15,941 nucleotides of DNA from an uncultured Bacilli bacterium (GCA_944373065.1 CALWAJ010000021.1:1-15941), one strand, 5' to 3'. Shown: positions 6,683-13,580, counted from the stretch's first letter. Notes: generated by a model from the sequence alone, not told the origin. Numbers and translations are program-made.

Positions 6683-7237
6683 ATGAAAGAAGAATTAAAA
6701 AGAGAAATAATAAAGGAAATAAAAGCAGAACTTTTAAAAGAAAAGAAAGTTTATATTGAACTATGTAGAGAAGATGTAAAATTACCAGTCTATGCTAATA
6801 TTAATGATGCAGGAATGGATATAAGAGCTGCTATAGATGTAGAAATTAAAGAAGGAGAAACTAAAGTAATTCCTACAGGAATAATTTTAGCCATACCTGA
6901 AGGTTATGAAATACAAGTAAGACCTAGAAGTGGTATTTCTTTAAATACTCCCCTTAGAATAGCTAATACTCCAGGTACTATTGATAGTAACTATCGTGAT
7001 GAAATAGGAATAATTATGACTAATACATCTAATAGTAGTCATAAAAATGATAAACTTTATTTAATTACAGAAAAGGGAAATAAGAATGGAATCTATAAAA
7101 TAAACAAAGGTGATAGAATTGCCCAAATAGTACTATGCAAATGTGAAAAAATTGTATTTGAACAAGTAGATAGGGGTAAAATAGAAAATATAGGTATAAA
7201 TAGAGGTGGAGGCTTTGGCCATACAGGTATAAAATAA
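6683..7237 (+). CDS. dut: dUTP diphosphatase (dUTPase)
   Basis: A 184-aa enzyme that hydrolyses dUTP to dUMP and pyrophosphate, keeping uracil out of DNA and feeding dTMP synthesis. All five motifs of trimeric dUTPases are present: DAGMDIRA (42-49), PRSGIS (81-86), GTIDSNYRDEIGI (98-110), GDRIAQIVL (143-151) and NRGGGFGHTG (173-182). Motif 3 has D106 where many have Gly (YRGE). Between motifs 3 and 4 there is an extra stretch of roughly 18 residues (around KLYLITEKGNKNGIYK), and the N-terminus has a 20-residue charged helix before the core, so it is longer than the usual ~145-155 aa. ATG 6683 is chosen because AAAGGAG lies at 6671-6677; an in-frame ATG at 6632 would overlap the previous gene. 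Confidence 0.93.
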   Translation: MKEELKREIIKEIKAELLKEKKVYIELCREDVKLPVYANINDAGMDIRAAIDVEIKEGETKVIPTGIILAIPEGYEIQVRPRSGISLNTPLRIANTPGTIDSNYRDEIGIIMTNTSNSSHKNDKLYLITEKGNKNGIYKINKGDRIAQIVLCKCEKIVFEQVDRGKIENIGINRGGGFGHTGIK

Positions 7238-7256
7238 TTATTATAGGAGGTAAAAC

Positions 7257-8519
7257 ATGAATGAAGATGATATTAGAAATAAAGTTTTAAAGTGTTTTTC
7301 TTGTGTTAAAAGTCCTTGCCAAAAAGGCTGCCCTTTAAATAATGATATCAAAGGATTCATAAAATTAACAAAAGAAGAAAAATATAAAGAAGCATTTCTT
7401 TTATTATCAGAAACTACAGTCCTACCTTCAGTCTGTGGAAGAGTTTGCCCCCATAGTAAGCAATGTGAGGGTAAGTGTGTAAGAGGGATAATTAAAGATA
7501 GTCGTGCTGTTGAAATTGGTAAGATAGAAGCTTTTATCGGTGATATGGCTTTAAAAAATGATTGGACTATTAATAGTTTGCCTCTAAAAAATAAAAAAGT
7601 CGCTGTTGTAGGAGGAGGACCTAGTGGCTTAACCTGTGCAGCTTTTTTAAGACGAAATGGTTATAATGTTACTATTTATGAAAGACATAATTATTTAGGT
7701 GGTCTTTTATATCATGGGATACCTCAGTTTAGGCTGGGAAAAAAATTATTAAGAAAAGTAATTGATAAGATTTTAGAGTTAGGTATAGATGTTAGGTTAA
7801 ATCAAAGTATAGGGAAAGACTTTAGTTTAGAGGATTTAGAGTATGAATATGATGCAGTATTTTTAGGTTTTGGAGCGAATCTTTCTAGTAAGATGAATAT
7901 ACCTGGAGAAGATTTGAACGGCGTATATGGAGGAAATGAGTTATTAGAATCTAACAATCATCCTAATTATGAAGGTAAAGTTGTTGTAGTAAGTGGTGGT
8001 GGCAATGTGGCTATGGATGTATCCCGTACTATAAAAAGAAAAGGTGCTAGTAAGGTTTACGTTATTTATAGAAGGAGTGAAAAAGAATCTCCTGCTCTAG
8101 AAAATGAAATTAGGAAAGCTAAAGAAGAAGGAGTAGAGTTCTTATTTCAAAATAATATTCTTGGTATTTATGGTAATGATAGAGTGGAGAAAGTAGAAGT
8201 AATAAAGACAGAACTTGTAAAAAAAGAAGGTGATGATAGATTATCGCCAGTTAATATAGAAAAATCTAATTATTATCTTTCTTGTGACTATGTAGTTATG
8301 GCCATAGGAAGTCATCCGGAAAGTAGTATTGTTAATAGTTTAGGTTTAGTTCTTGATAAAAGAGGTAGAATATTAATAGATAAAGATGGACATACTTCAA
8401 AAGAAAAAGTATTTGCAGGTGGAGATTTAGCTGGGACTAAAAGTACAGTTGCTTTTGCCTCACGTGCAGGAAGAGATGCAGCTTATGCCATTATGAAATA
8501 TTTAGAAAATAGCGTATAA
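7257..8519 (+). CDS. GltD-like FAD/Fe-S NAD(P)H oxidoreductase
   Basis: A 420-aa protein of the glutamate synthase small-subunit (GltD) type. The N-terminal domain carries eight Cys in two groups (13, 16, 21, 25 and 60, 64, 70, 74), as expected for binding two [4Fe-4S] clusters. A first dinucleotide-binding motif for FAD, VAVVGGGPSG, is at 115-124, followed by ERHNYLGGLL. A second, VVVVSGGGNVAMD, binds NAD(P)H. The C-terminal VFAGGDLAG is the usual FAD-binding GD motif. Such subunits pass electrons from NADPH to a partner, but no gltB or other partner gene is in the window, so the acceptor is unknown; NfnB- or SudA-like roles are alternatives. It starts 19 bases after dut behind AGGAGG. Confidence 0.85.
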   Translation: MNEDDIRNKVLKCFSCVKSPCQKGCPLNNDIKGFIKLTKEEKYKEAFLLLSETTVLPSVCGRVCPHSKQCEGKCVRGIIKDSRAVEIGKIEAFIGDMALKNDWTINSLPLKNKKVAVVGGGPSGLTCAAFLRRNGYNVTIYERHNYLGGLLYHGIPQFRLGKKLLRKVIDKILELGIDVRLNQSIGKDFSLEDLEYEYDAVFLGFGANLSSKMNIPGEDLNGVYGGNELLESNNHPNYEGKVVVVSGGGNVAMDVSRTIKRKGASKVYVIYRRSEKESPALENEIRKAKEEGVEFLFQNNILGIYGNDRVEKVEVIKTELVKKEGDDRLSPVNIEKSNYYLSCDYVVMAIGSHPESSIVNSLGLVLDKRGRILIDKDGHTSKEKVFAGGDLAGTKSTVAFASRAGRDAAYAIMKYLENSV

Positions 8520-8524
8520 AACAT

Positions 8525-8555
8525 TTGACTATAGTGTACTCTAATATTGTATATT
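8525..8555 (+). promoter_or_regulatory. Candidate promoter of the flavodoxin gene
   Basis: TTGACT at 8525-8530 and TATATT at 8550-8555, with a long 19-base spacer. The spacing is not ideal, and read-through from the upstream operon is possible. Confidence 0.35.
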
Positions 8556-8577
8556 TATTTTTGAAAGGAGAGTTTAA

Positions 8578-9243
8578 ATGAATAGAAAAATAATCTATGG
8601 CTTATTTGCTGTACTAATCATTGCCATTGTCGTAGTTTTGGGGTATTCAATTTTAAGTAATAATAATGAAAATGATAATGTAAATAATAATACTAATAAT
8701 AATAGTAATAATAACTCTACTACTGATGAGTATATTACTGATGATAATATTGGTAGTGGGACAGGTAAAACTTTAGTCGTTTATTATTCTGCTACTGGAA
8801 ATACAGAGGAAGTTGCTAACAAACTTGCTGAAAATTTAAATGCCGATATATTTGAGATTATTCCAAGTGACCCTTATACAGATGAAGATTTAGACTGGAA
8901 TAATGATAATTCAAGAGTATCAAGAGAACATGAAGATGAAACTCTAAGAAATGTAAAACTTGAAACTACTACCGTTCCTAATTGGGATACATATGATACT
9001 GTTTTAATAGGTTATCCTATTTGGTGGGGTATAGCAGCTTGGCCAGTAAATTCCTTTGTAGAAGCGAATGATTTTACTGGTAAGACGGTTATTCCATTTT
9101 GCACTTCCTCATCATCTGGAATAGGAAATAGTACAGATATACTTGAAGATTTAACTAAAACTGGGACTTGGCAGGAAGGCATTCGTTTTGGAACTAACCC
9201 AAGTGATGATGATATAAATAATTTTATTGATAGTATAAGTTAA
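8578..9243 (+). CDS. Membrane-anchored extracytoplasmic flavodoxin
   Basis: A 221-aa protein with three parts. Residues 5-24 form a hydrophobic segment after a positive N-terminus (MNRK), so it is a signal anchor with the rest outside; there is no lipobox Cys. Residues 28-61 are an Asn-rich, low-complexity linker. Residues 64-221 are a flavodoxin domain: VVYYSATGNTEEVA contains the S/TxTGxT FMN phosphate loop, and GYPIWWGIAAWPVNSF matches the flavin-contacting loop of the flavodoxin_4 family. An FMN protein outside the membrane suggests an electron carrier at the cell surface, but the partner is not known. The start is supported by GAAAGGAG eight bases before ATG. It lies 58 bases downstream of the GltD-like oxidoreductase. 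Confidence 0.85.
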   Translation: MNRKIIYGLFAVLIIAIVVVLGYSILSNNNENDNVNNNTNNNSNNNSTTDEYITDDNIGSGTGKTLVVYYSATGNTEEVANKLAENLNADIFEIIPSDPYTDEDLDWNNDNSRVSREHEDETLRNVKLETTTVPNWDTYDTVLIGYPIWWGIAAWPVNSFVEANDFTGKTVIPFCTSSSSGIGNSTDILEDLTKTGTWQEGIRFGTNPSDDDINNFIDSIS

Positions 9244-9254
9244 GATAGGTTGTT

Positions 9255-9431
9255 ATGAAGAAAGGTGTAATTGCAGGAATAGTTTTAGATGAAAGTTATA
9301 CTCCTGATGAGATAGATGAAGTAAATGTCACTCCTAATGCCGTTATTATGGCTTATTCTTTCTATGGAAGACTTTATTTGGATAACAAAAGAAGAAGTTT
9401 ATTATATCATGAGAAAACACTTAAAAGATGA
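9255..9431 (+). CDS. Small ORF, possible 5' half of a frameshifted gene
   Basis: A 58-codon frame starting 11 bases after the flavodoxin stop (MKKGVIAGIVLDESY...), with GATAGG five bases before ATG. It has protein-like composition (NAVIMAYSFYGRLYLDNKRR) but no family I recognise. It overlaps a second plausible frame at 9409-9639. Omitting one A from the run at 9414-9417 would join the two into one protein of about 128 aa, so this may be a broken gene or two remnants. Confidence 0.35.
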   Translation: MKKGVIAGIVLDESYTPDEIDEVNVTPNAVIMAYSFYGRLYLDNKRRSLLYHEKTLKR

Positions 9432-9639
9432 TATATCATCATTACATATATCTTTGTTAACATTACAACCTATGGCACGTAATCTTAATTATAACCCTAA
9501 ATATGAACCTTGTAGAAATCAAGTTCAAGTAAAATGGTATAATATATCTGATAATATTATAGAAGTAATAGCTTTTTATAGGAATAAAAAGTATCTTTCT
9601 TCCAAGCTAACTACGGGAGATAATAAAAAAAGAACTTAG
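9409..9639 (+). CDS. Small ORF, possible 3' half of a frameshifted gene
   Basis: A 76-codon frame from ATG 9409 (MRKHLKDDISSLHIS...) to TAG 9637-9639. The same frame is open back to 9325, but that upstream part reads as a shadow of the ORF at 9255. There is no good ribosome binding site at 9409, which supports its being the continuation of the upstream frame after an indel. The stretch RNLNYNPKYEPCRNQVQVKWYN looks protein-like but I cannot place it. The stop lies inside a terminator hairpin. Confidence 0.35.
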   Translation: MRKHLKDDISSLHISLLTLQPMARNLNYNPKYEPCRNQVQVKWYNISDNIIEVIAFYRNKKYLSSKLTTGDNKKRT

Positions 9640-9659
9640 TACATAGCTAAGCTCTTTTT
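9630..9659 (+). terminator. Intrinsic terminator
   Basis: A 10-bp inverted repeat with one mismatch (AAGAACTTAG at 9630-9639, CTAAGCTCTT at 9647-9656), loop TACATAG, followed by T. It ends the flavodoxin/small-ORF transcript. Confidence 0.75.
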
Positions 9660-9670
9660 AGTTATCAATT

Positions 9671-9702
9671 GGAGCGATTGCAGTAGATATCTACAACTTT
9701 TT
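9671..9702 (+). repeat. Copy A of a diverged 32-bp repeat with palindromic core
   Basis: GGAGCGATTG followed by the perfect 12-bp palindrome GTAGATATCTAC and AACTTTTT. It aligns without gaps at 26 of 32 positions to 13610-13641 in the same orientation. The stem differs between copies by a paired change (GTAGA/TCTAC here, GTAAA/TTTAC there). A weaker match continues to ATATCAATCTCTAA around 9728. Confidence 0.5.
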
Positions 9703-9803
9703 CACTCATAACGATTTGATACATAAGATATCAATCTCTAATAAAAACATATCATATTTTTACATTAAGAACAAGCTATTTGTTCATTTTTATATTCATC
9801 AGA

Positions 9804-9821
9804 GTTACAGTTCAGATAGAA
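9804..9821 (+). repeat. Left terminal inverted repeat of IS66 element
   Basis: GTTACAGTTCAGATAGAA, an exact reverse complement of 11441-11458. Confidence 0.85.
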
Positions 9822-9827
9822 CATGAC

Positions 9828-9857
9828 AAAAATTAGGTAGAACTATCAAGTTCTATC
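9828..9857 (-). terminator. Possible terminator of the IS66 transposase
   Basis: On the minus strand an 8-bp stem with one G-T pair (GATAGAAC / GTTCTACC), loop TTGATA, is followed by TAATTTTT a few bases beyond the transposase stop. The T run is separated from the stem by three bases, so strength is uncertain. Confidence 0.45.
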
Positions 9858-9862
9858 TATTT

Positions 9863-11320
9863 TTATGCATAAATCGTTTTATTTTTAAAGATCTCTTTTA
9901 AGGAATAATTTAAAGACTTTTTATTTTTAGAACATGTAGATGTAAAACTTCTTATAATTACAAAGTTGTTTGCACCTTCAATACTTATAAACTTTCCAAT
10001 CTTTTGTCTTATTTTTGCAAATCTTAAATCTATTTCCGCTCTGTTGTTAGAAAAAGGAACATAAAACTTCTTTAAAAATAATAAATGATTATCTACATAT
10101 TTTTCTAAACGATTTAGTAACATTCTCTCATCTTTTTTATAAGCATTTGTTTTTAAATCCTTCTTATATTCAAGATTACCTTCTTTTGAGATTTCTAAAT
10201 ATTTTGCTTTAAAACTTTCATATTCTGTATCTGAAATTCTTTCCATGCCATATGCTATTAACTCTTCCTTTCTCTTTTTCATTTCTATTAACAGTTCAGA
10301 AAGTTTCTTAGCCCATTTATGTTCAGTAAAATCTATAACTCCTTTTAAATATCTTAAAGCATGAACATTACATTCTGCATTTCCACTTCCATAATTGTAA
10401 TACATAATAAAGTGGTCATGGACTAATATTCCATTAAATTTTTCTAAAAGGCCAAAATTCTTTATAGCTTTTTCTCCTCTTTTTTTACTAACATATTGCA
10501 ATGTATATTTATCATTTGAAATGTTATGTATATAATACTGTTCACCATTAATTTTAATTGGGGGTTCATCAACGTGTAAAACTAAACTTTTTAATAATTT
10601 TGTTTTGATTTTTTCATATTCTGTATTAGATAATACATTTGATAGACCATGAATCCAATTATATATAGAACCTTTTGCTGGACTTAATTTGTTATCAGTA
10701 AATTCATCAAGTAGTGATTTTATCGCATCTAAAGAAGAACCTTTCATATACACTAAGGCACTTATTGATTTTATAGTATTTCCATATATTACTGGACTAG
10801 AAGTAATATTTTGAGGAGTAGTTGGATAGTAAACGTGTTTTATTAAGACTTTTTCTAGTCTAATATCTATTTCATAAGTTACAACTGGTATATTATTTTC
10901 TGTTAATTTATTTTTATTTTCTTCTACTGTTATTATTCTATCAATTTCTTTATTTTCTATCATTTTATCTATTTTCTCTTTAGTCAAAGTTTCTCCTTTA
11001 TGATCAACTTGACCACCTTATTTTTTACCTGATTTCTCGCGATTATTGGTAATTACTTTTTTATATCAATTAGTAGAAGATGGTTTACTAGAATTATAAC
11101 TATCTTTATTGTTATTATTTTTTAATCTTTCATTTTCAAGTAATAATTCTTGAATCTTTTTATTTGCCTTTTCTAGTTCTTTTGTGAGTTTCTTATTATT
11201 TTCATTTAATTCAGATATGGTTAATGACATATTAAAAATAGTACTATTTGCTTTATCTAATTTTTTATTTAATTCTTCAAATTGTTTATAAAAATCATTT
11301 ACATATCCTTTAGTTGTCAT
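9863..11320 (-). pseudogene. IS66 family transposase (TnpC), two in-frame stops
   Basis: The N-terminal part (ATG at 11318-11320 to 11066) is a leucine-rich coiled coil ending NSSKPSSTN, which is the classic IS66 NSSKPPSSDG junction. The frame then meets TGA at 11066-11068, continues YKKVITNNREKSGKK, meets TAA at 11018-11020, and goes on GGQVDHKGETLTKEK without any frameshift. By family comparison the stops replace Gly (GGA) and Gln (CAA). The rest, to 9863, holds the DDE catalytic domain: D in LHVDEPP, D in VHDHF followed by the CNVH segment, and E in SNNRAEIDLRF. AAGGAG happens to lie just before an in-frame TTG at 10985-10987, so the catalytic part might still be translated alone. Full length would be about 485 residues, usual for IS66. 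Confidence 0.88.
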
Positions 11321-11440
11321 ATCAAATACTACCTTTGTTTTTATTATAAACAAAATATACTTTAATTAATAGTCTATTATTTTCTTTTATCTTCTTGTAA
11401 AATAGTAATAAAAAAATAGAATTGACTTTTATTTAGTCTT

Positions 11441-11458
11441 TTCTATCTGAACTGTAAC
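11441..11458 (-). repeat. Right terminal inverted repeat of IS66 element
   Basis: TTCTATCTGAACTGTAAC on the plus strand, exact reverse complement of the left end at 9804-9821. Confidence 0.85.
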
Positions 11459-11475
11459 AAAAGCGCGTAATTTAG

Positions 11476-11484
11476 TGCTATAAT
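11476..11484 (+). promoter_or_regulatory. Extended -10 promoter of the MBL-fold gene
   Basis: TGCTATAAT is an extended -10 eighteen bases after the IS66 right end. The -35 position (about 11456-11461) falls across the IS boundary and reads AACAAA, a poor match, so activity rests on the extended -10. Confidence 0.55.
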
Positions 11485-11517
11485 ATAGTTGTTTAACTTT
11501 GAGGAGGAGATTTACTT

Positions 11518-12270
11518 ATGGAATTAAAATTTTTAGGAAGAGGTGCTGCTTTCAATCCAAAAGAAGGTAATAATTCAGCATATTTTGTTGAAAATAATCA
11601 ATTGTTTTTAATTGATTGTGGAGAAAGCATATTTGAAAGACTTGTTGAAAGTGGACTATTGGAAAGTGTTGAATCAATTAATTTAATGATAACACATACT
11701 CACTCTGATCATATTGGTAGTTTAGGAAGTTTAGCAATGTATTCTTTTTATACATTACATAAACCATTAAATATTATTTTACCTGAAAATGCAAAACATT
11801 TACCTAATATCGAAAAAATATTAAGTGGTTTTGGTTGTACTGAACCAATGTATAATTATGTTGATGAAAAAGCATTTGATGAGAAAAATGAAACTTTTCA
11901 AAATATTAGATATGTGGAAACAAGCCATTGTGATGAGTTAGACTGCTACGGACTATTATTTACTACTCAAAATGGTATGGTTTATTATTCTGGTGATACA
12001 AGAGAGATAAATACTGTTAAAGCATTAATCGCTAGTGGACAACCAATTGATAAATTATATATAGATACTACAACTGCTAATTTTCCTGGTAATGTTCATT
12101 TGTATATTGGCATTTTACAAGAAATAATTCCAGAAGAATTAAAAGGTCATGTTTACTGTATGCATTTAAACAGTGATAGTTGTATAGAACAAGCAAAGAC
12201 TTTAGGGTTTAATGTTGTTGAAACTCAAAAAGAGAAAGGAATTTCTTTAGTAAAATTTCAAAATAATTAA
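11518..12270 (+). CDS. MBL-fold metallo-hydrolase
   Basis: A 250-aa cytoplasmic protein of the metallo-beta-lactamase fold. The metal-binding motif HxHxDH is H60-T-H62-S-D64-H65 (THTHSDHIGS). Further ligands fit H in ETSHCDEL, D in YYSGDTREI and H in YCMHLNSD near the C-terminus. The N-terminal MELKFLGRGAAFNPKEGNNSAYFV is the usual first strand pair, resembling RNase Z-like and other small MBL proteins, but it lacks enough specific signature to name a substrate. The start has GAGGAGG eight or nine bases upstream. It sits between an IS66 copy and mobilisation-gene debris, and could be cargo or a stranded chromosomal gene. Confidence 0.82.
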   Translation: MELKFLGRGAAFNPKEGNNSAYFVENNQLFLIDCGESIFERLVESGLLESVESINLMITHTHSDHIGSLGSLAMYSFYTLHKPLNIILPENAKHLPNIEKILSGFGCTEPMYNYVDEKAFDEKNETFQNIRYVETSHCDELDCYGLLFTTQNGMVYYSGDTREINTVKALIASGQPIDKLYIDTTTANFPGNVHLYIGILQEIIPEELKGHVYCMHLNSDSCIEQAKTLGFNVVETQKEKGISLVKFQNN

Positions 12271-12271
12271 G

Positions 12272-12306
12272 AAAGATGATTACATACCAAATTCGTGATC
12301 ATCTTT
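12272..12306 (+). terminator. Terminator of the MBL-fold gene
   Basis: Inverted repeat AAAGATGAT (12272-12280) / ATCATCTTT (12298-12306) with a 17-base loop, followed by TCC. It overlaps the 3' end of the convergent relaxase remnant. The T run is short, so efficiency is uncertain. Confidence 0.5.
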
Positions 12307-12978
12307 TCCTTTGTCTTTATCTTTGTCATTTTCTTTATTCCAAATATAGTCATCTTGAATTGATTCAATAGTTTTATCACTAAATATTCTATAAGTATAT
12401 AAATCTTTTGAAAATCTCCAATAATCTTCTCGTTCTTTTTCTTTGCCAAATATTTTATTTTTGATAAATTTAACTAATCTATCAAATAAAATTTCAAAGA
12501 AATTAATAGTGCTTTGTAGTTTAGAATTTTTTTCTTTAAGATCATCAATTTCGTCTTCCTGTTTATCTATCTTTTTTTCAAGAGATTTAACTTTAATATT
12601 TAAAGTATCATTGTTTTCAGTTAGTATTTTAACTTTTTCTCTGTTTTCTTTTAATTCAGTTTCAACATTATTTAAAGTAATAGATAACTTTTGCATTTTT
12701 TTATATTTTTTATTAGTTGAATCTCCTTGCTGAATAACTTTATCAATTTTATCTTTATCAGTTTGTTTAAGAACATATTTATCTTTATTAGTTAAAGTGG
12801 TTTTTAAATTATTAACTATATCTTTGACTTCATTAAAATCATTATCTAGTTCTATTGTTTTTTTATTTGCTATTTCTAATCGTTCTTTCTGTTCTGGTAA
12901 ACTAAAACCCTCACGGGCTTGATCTTCAGTTTATACTCTTAAATATAAGCCACATAAATTTTTAACTTTGCTTTCCAC
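12280..12978 (-). pseudogene. Chimeric remnant: serine recombinase N-terminus joined to MobV/Pre-like relaxase C-terminus
   Basis: Reading from GTG at 12976-12978 (AAAGGA eight bases upstream) gives MESKVKNLCGLYLRV, then TAA at 12931-12933, then TEDQAREGFSLPEQKERLE. This is the start of a large serine recombinase, where the family has YLRVSTEDQAREG; the stop replaces the nucleophilic Ser (TCA to TAA fits one change). After about codon 34 the frame leaves the recombinase and continues, without a break, as a long charged coiled coil (NNVETELKENREK..., SLEKKIDKQEDEIDDLKEKN) ending FDRLVKFIKNKIFG...IQDDYIWNKEN. This tail resembles the C-terminus of MobV/Pre relaxases of mobilisable elements. No catalytic relaxase or recombinase domain remains. 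A deletion that fused the two ends of a mobilisable transposon is the simplest explanation. The recombinase part is clear; the MobV call is from recall and less sure. Confidence 0.65.
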
Positions 12979-13003
12979 ACACAACACATCCTTTCTTCAA
13001 AAA

Positions 13004-13050
13004 AGAGAGATAAAAGCAATAGATATTCAAACTACTACTTTTATCTCTCT
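13004..13050 (-). terminator. Terminator or attenuator hairpin before the recombinase remnant
   Basis: Perfect 13-bp inverted repeat (AGAGAGATAAAAG at 13004-13016, CTTTTATCTCTCT at 13038-13050) with a 21-base loop. On the minus strand the stem runs directly into TTTTTT and then the ribosome binding site of the recombinase remnant, so it lies between promoter and gene like an attenuator. Confidence 0.65.
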
Positions 13051-13080
13051 AACTTTTACTATTAAAATAAATTTTCTTTC

Positions 13081-13122
13081 TTATTCCCATAATGCATAAC
13101 CCCCATTAATACATTTAGGCAT
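13081..13122 (-). CDS. Possible 13-aa leader peptide (MPKCINGGYALWE)
   Basis: A 13-codon frame begins about 14 bases after the predicted transcription start and ends thirty bases before the hairpin at 13004-13050. The position is that of a leader ORF in an attenuation system. There is no real ribosome binding site, and it could be a chance frame or a gene scrap. Confidence 0.3.
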   Translation of the reverse strand: MPKCINGGYALWE

Positions 13123-13142
13123 ATCTGTTTCAGTTGCTATAT

Positions 13143-13171
13143 ATAATAGTATTTTTGTATTAAAAAGTCAA
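13143..13171 (-). promoter_or_regulatory. Promoter facing the recombinase remnant
   Basis: On the minus strand TTGACT (13166-13171), a 17-base spacer and TATTAT (13143-13148). It lies just downstream of the 93-aa gene and drives the leader ORF, hairpin and recombinase remnant. Confidence 0.6.
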
Positions 13172-13185
13172 TAGTTAGCGAAATA

Positions 13186-13467
13186 TCAGGCATTCAGTAG
13201 ATTTTTAATATAATCCTCAAGTTCCACAAGTTGAATCTTTTTATTTAGACTACCAACATAAATATCAGTAGAATAATTAAATGCTAGAAAAATAGTATCT
13301 TTAACAATAATCTTATGTGGCTCTATGTAAGATAAGTTAGTCTTATCAATTTTTCTAATATTACCATTTATAATAGTAGGTTTGACATGACAAAACTCAC
13401 ATATAAATTCTAGTCGCTGTTTAAGATTACTTTCTATTTCTAGTTCTTGTATAATAATCTTAATCAT
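13186..13467 (-). CDS. Hypothetical 93-aa protein
   Basis: A 93-aa protein, MIKIIIQELEIESNLKQRLEF..., with one CxxC-like pair (C27-E-F-C30 in FICEFCHVK) and a C-terminal ...VELEDYIKNLLNA helix. No membrane segment and no family recognised. ATG 13467 is chosen because AAGGA lies ten bases upstream; the same frame is open further to 13551 but without a start signal. The ribosome binding site lies in one arm of a hairpin (13477-13496). It is upstream of, and on the same strand as, the recombinase/MobV remnant, so it may be part of the same former mobile element. Confidence 0.5.
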   Translation of the reverse strand: MIKIIIQELEIESNLKQRLEFICEFCHVKPTIINGNIRKIDKTNLSYIEPHKIIVKDTIFLAFNYSTDIYVGSLNKKIQLVELEDYIKNLLNA

Positions 13468-13476
13468 TACAAACAC

Positions 13477-13496
13477 CATCCTTTCTTTTAAGGATG
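13477..13496 (-). promoter_or_regulatory. Hairpin covering the ribosome binding site of the 93-aa gene
   Basis: Perfect 7-bp inverted repeat CATCCTT / AAGGATG with a 6-base loop. On the minus strand the second arm, AAGGATG, is the ribosome binding site of the 93-aa gene, so pairing would hide it. Confidence 0.4.
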
Positions 13497-13541
13497 ACTT
13501 TTTAATAGAACTTCCAAGCAAACACGTGGAGTTCGACAAAC

Positions 13542-13565
13542 AAAAAAACATCTCAATATGAGATG
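13542..13565 (-). terminator. Intrinsic terminator-like hairpin on the minus strand
   Basis: Stem CATCTC / GAGATG with a 5-base loop, followed on the minus strand by seven T. It lies upstream of the 93-aa gene and would stop transcripts entering from the right, or act as an attenuator. Confidence 0.55.
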
Positions 13566-13580
13566 ATATCTATCGTAAAT

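Larger units (their letters stand above)
9804..11458 (-). mobile_element. IS66-family insertion sequence (single-transposase type), inactivated
   Basis: A 1655-bp element bounded by perfect 18-bp terminal inverted repeats (GTTACAGTTCAGATAGAA at 9804-9821 and its reverse complement at 11441-11458). It carries only a TnpC-type transposase and no tnpA or tnpB, as in the ISBst12-like subgroup of IS66. The eight bases next to each end (TCATCAGA on the left, AAAAGCGC on the right) do not match, so the 8-bp target duplication usual for IS66 is absent or lost. The transposase has two in-frame stops, so the copy is probably not self-mobile, although its ends could be acted on in trans. Confidence 0.85.

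Noticed and set aside
11018..11068. TGA recoding (Gly or Trp) in the IS66 transposase
   Set aside because: A TAA stop lies 16 codons further in the same frame, and Trp is written TGG in the other genes without internal TGA, so plain nonsense mutations are more likely.
12443..12733. A 96-codon plus-strand frame
   Set aside because: It is the antisense shadow of the coiled-coil relaxase remnant, rich in Leu/Ser/Phe because of Lys/Glu codons on the other strand; no ribosome binding site.
13081..13193. A 36-aa protein from ATG 13193 through the promoter region
   Set aside because: On recount the frame stops after 18 codons (TAG near 13139), so the ATG overlapping the 93-aa stop does not open a useful gene.
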